Positions 63,601-64,000 of a DNA stretch of 64,000 nucleotides are shown here, one piece after another (position 1 is the first letter of the stretch; every line of letters begins with the position of its first letter). The translations under genes and the position numbers were made by a program. Origin of the DNA: Sphingomonas suaedae (lineage in GTDB: Bacteria > Pseudomonadota > Alphaproteobacteria > Sphingomonadales > Sphingomonadaceae); NCBI RefSeq assembly GCF_007833215.1, contig NZ_CP042239.1, positions 3,594,001 to 3,658,000 of the forward strand, read 5' to 3'. The notes under the pieces are model-generated. The model was not told the DNA's origin, ran no database searches, and saw nothing but the letters and a program-made list of their open reading frames with translations.

Positions 63601-64000
63601 TCCGGGTGGTCTCGTTTCCCTGGTTCAGAACGCCGCAGACGGTGCCATATTCGTCGCGGATCGGGGTGAAGCTGTAATTCCAATAGGTCTCGTGGATGCG
63701 CCCCCCGCGCATCATGTCGAGCCGCTGGTCATAGGTGGCAAACCCCTGGCCGGTTTCCAGCACTGTTTCGAACTGGGGTCCGACCACATCCCAGATCTCG
63801 GGAAACACATCCTGCCCCCGCTGCCCCAGGGCTTTGGGGTGGCGTTCGGCGGGGATCGGTGCCCAGGCGTCATTGTAGAACAGGTGCAGCCCGCTACCCC
63901 AATAAATGGCCGTCGGGAATTGCGAACTCATGCAGATGCCGAGCGCGAAGAGAAGCGGCTGCGGCCAGCCCTCCGGCGGGCCGAGCGGATGGTCGGTCCA
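60689..64000 (-). CDS. PAS/GAF hybrid histidine kinase, truncated by the window edge
   Basis: More than 1103 residues are visible and the frame stays open to the last base, so the 5' end is missing. An internal ATG at 63931 is not the start: the codons before it read WTDHPLGPPEGWPQPLL and then ALGICMSSQFP, a typical N-terminus of this family. In order it holds several PAS domains (63.9-62.8 kb), a GAF domain (62.7-62.3 kb; RIDRVGFYRVGTEG), another PAS (62.2-61.9 kb; HDGGYRWVLGRAQPV), a HisKA domain with His in GGIAHDFNNMLAVV, an HATPase with TGLGLSQVFGFARQSGG, and a C-terminal receiver with Asp in LLFTDVMMPDMNG. It has no membrane helix in the visible part; the signal is unknown. Confidence 0.9.
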   Translation of the reverse strand, partial: WTDHPLGPPEGWPQPLLFALGICMSSQFPTAIYWGSGLHLFYNDAWAPIPAERHPKALGQRGQDVFPEIWDVVGPQFETVLETGQGFATYDQRLDMMRGGRIHETYWNYSFTPIRDEYGTVCGVLNQGNETTRTVMGERARLAEVERLHELFQQSPGAVALLRGPTHIFEMANPAYAELVGHRALLGKPLAQALPEVVDQGFVALLDDVFASGRPFRASGTPVILDRGGRSETRLLDFVYQPIKDSNGVTTDIFVEANDVTERAMTEARLRQSEERLQLALDASNGVGTWDWDVRDGVVRADSRFARLYGVDPTTAEQGGPIELFFRKVHPDDAERVRAEIEQAMRSGDRFASEYRLTDPQGRLRWVNAQGRCSYDAEGRPLRFPGVSVDVTERHLAEEAARRAAADLKAATQDQAFVHDLADRQRALDSPEAIMAMSAEALADRLKIDRVGFYRVGTEGKIVFGPSFTTGALPALRGGMAIEDLGPASADYREGRTLVVIDSAADGAYAGTGLARYSPSAVGVPLMRGGAWVASLYANHATPREWRREEVALIEAVAQSAWDAVERAGAVTALRESEAKFRAIANSIDPMVWSTQPDGYHDYYNDRWYEFTGVPYGSTDGTGWNDMFHPEDQERAWTLWRHCLETGEPYHIEYRLRHHDGGYRWVLGRAQPVRGEDGAIIRWFGTCTDIQDIVDAREVLARSREELEQAVEERTRQLMSVEERLRQAQKMEAIGQLTGGIAHDFNNMLAVVIGALDILERRIAQGSTDLDRYIVAARDGATRAAALTQRLLGFARQQPLAPAPVDVNALVGGMIELLMRTLGEDVTVETRLATGLHTALIDPSLLENVILNLSVNARDAMPGGGLLTIETENCVLDAGEAAELGLGAGDYVALTVADTGSGMTPETAARAFDPFFTTKGVGKGTGLGLSQVFGFARQSGGHVGIDSEPGRGTRVRLLLPRHSVADSDQSTPRGGTAIPHGSRDEVILVVEDEERVRNYSVEALRELGYTVLQAPDGIEALRVIERDQRISLLFTDVMMPDMNGDELARVARTRQPGLKVLYTSGYTPDQTVIETHAAGEVQLLPKPFGVEALAIRIRAALDT

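Noticed and set aside
1..64000. rRNA, tRNA, CRISPR, prophage or insertion sequences
   Set aside because: No cloverleaf, regular repeat-spacer array, transposase, integrase or phage structural gene was recognised while reading both strands; the two hairpin elements are the only dispersed repeats seen.

Overview
The window is GC-rich, densely coded chromosome of an alphaproteobacterium, most likely a sphingomonad (Sphingomonas or a close relative). The evidence is: three large TonB-dependent receptors of the sphingomonad/caulobacter type, a MipZ/ParA-like ATPase, 5-aminolevulinate synthase (the alphaproteobacterial route to heme), tryptophan-halogenase-like flavoproteins beside a receptor, and very compact gene spacing with many 4-nt ATGA/GTGA/TTGA overlaps. 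No rRNA, tRNA, CRISPR array, insertion sequence or prophage gene was seen. The last gene runs off the right edge.

Region 1 (1-12.5 kb) is a chitin/N-acetylglucosamine-type uptake locus: receptor, three tandem tryptophan-halogenase-family genes (the middle one has lost the key residues), then a GntR/UTRA regulator and a GH18 chitinase on the minus strand, and a divergent GH20 beta-N-acetylhexosaminidase closed by a good terminator. Region 2 (12.5-21.2 kb) is one long overlapping operon: receptor, MFS carrier, exported type-B carboxylesterase, acyl-CoA ligase and TetR regulator, followed by an SDR dehydrogenase. It looks like uptake and catabolism of an unidentified ester whose acid is activated to a CoA thioester. 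Two matching 22-bp palindromes, one before the receptor and one before the SDR, suggest a shared TetR regulon.

Region 3 (21.2-30.6 kb) holds a DctB/DctD-like two-component pair divergent from a DctA-type dicarboxylate carrier, then a third receptor, an exported alpha/beta hydrolase and an Asp/Asn beta-hydroxylase-family protein. Region 4 (30.6-46.8 kb) is mostly housekeeping: an orphan lasso-peptide-B2-like protein behind hemA, murI, plsY-dprA, a hemerythrin-like protein, topA, panC, mipZ with a membrane J-domain protein, a phosphohexomutase, a DnaQ-like exonuclease, a TraB/GumN protein, an Xre/membrane-protein pair behind a palindrome array, and a sodium:solute symporter. Region 5 (46.9-54.1 kb) has the NHEJ genes ku and ligD with an mgtC-like gene between them, followed by a circularly permuted ATP-grasp/alpha-E protein and its transglutaminase partner. 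Region 6 (54.4-64 kb) carries a CbpA-like DnaJ, a YihY/BrkB membrane protein, fabI, a GNAT acetyltransferase, aroC, a small acidic exported protein, purA and a truncated PAS/GAF hybrid histidine kinase.

A composite hairpin element occurs twice (3367-3489 and 60534-60630) between co-directional genes and looks like a dispersed repetitive palindromic element. The most noteworthy signals are the halogenase triad with its degenerate member, the shared 22-bp operators, the Dct-like regulator without a normal GAFTGA loop, the orphan B2 protein behind hemA, and the hairpin element. All calls come from reading the sequence; no database search was run.
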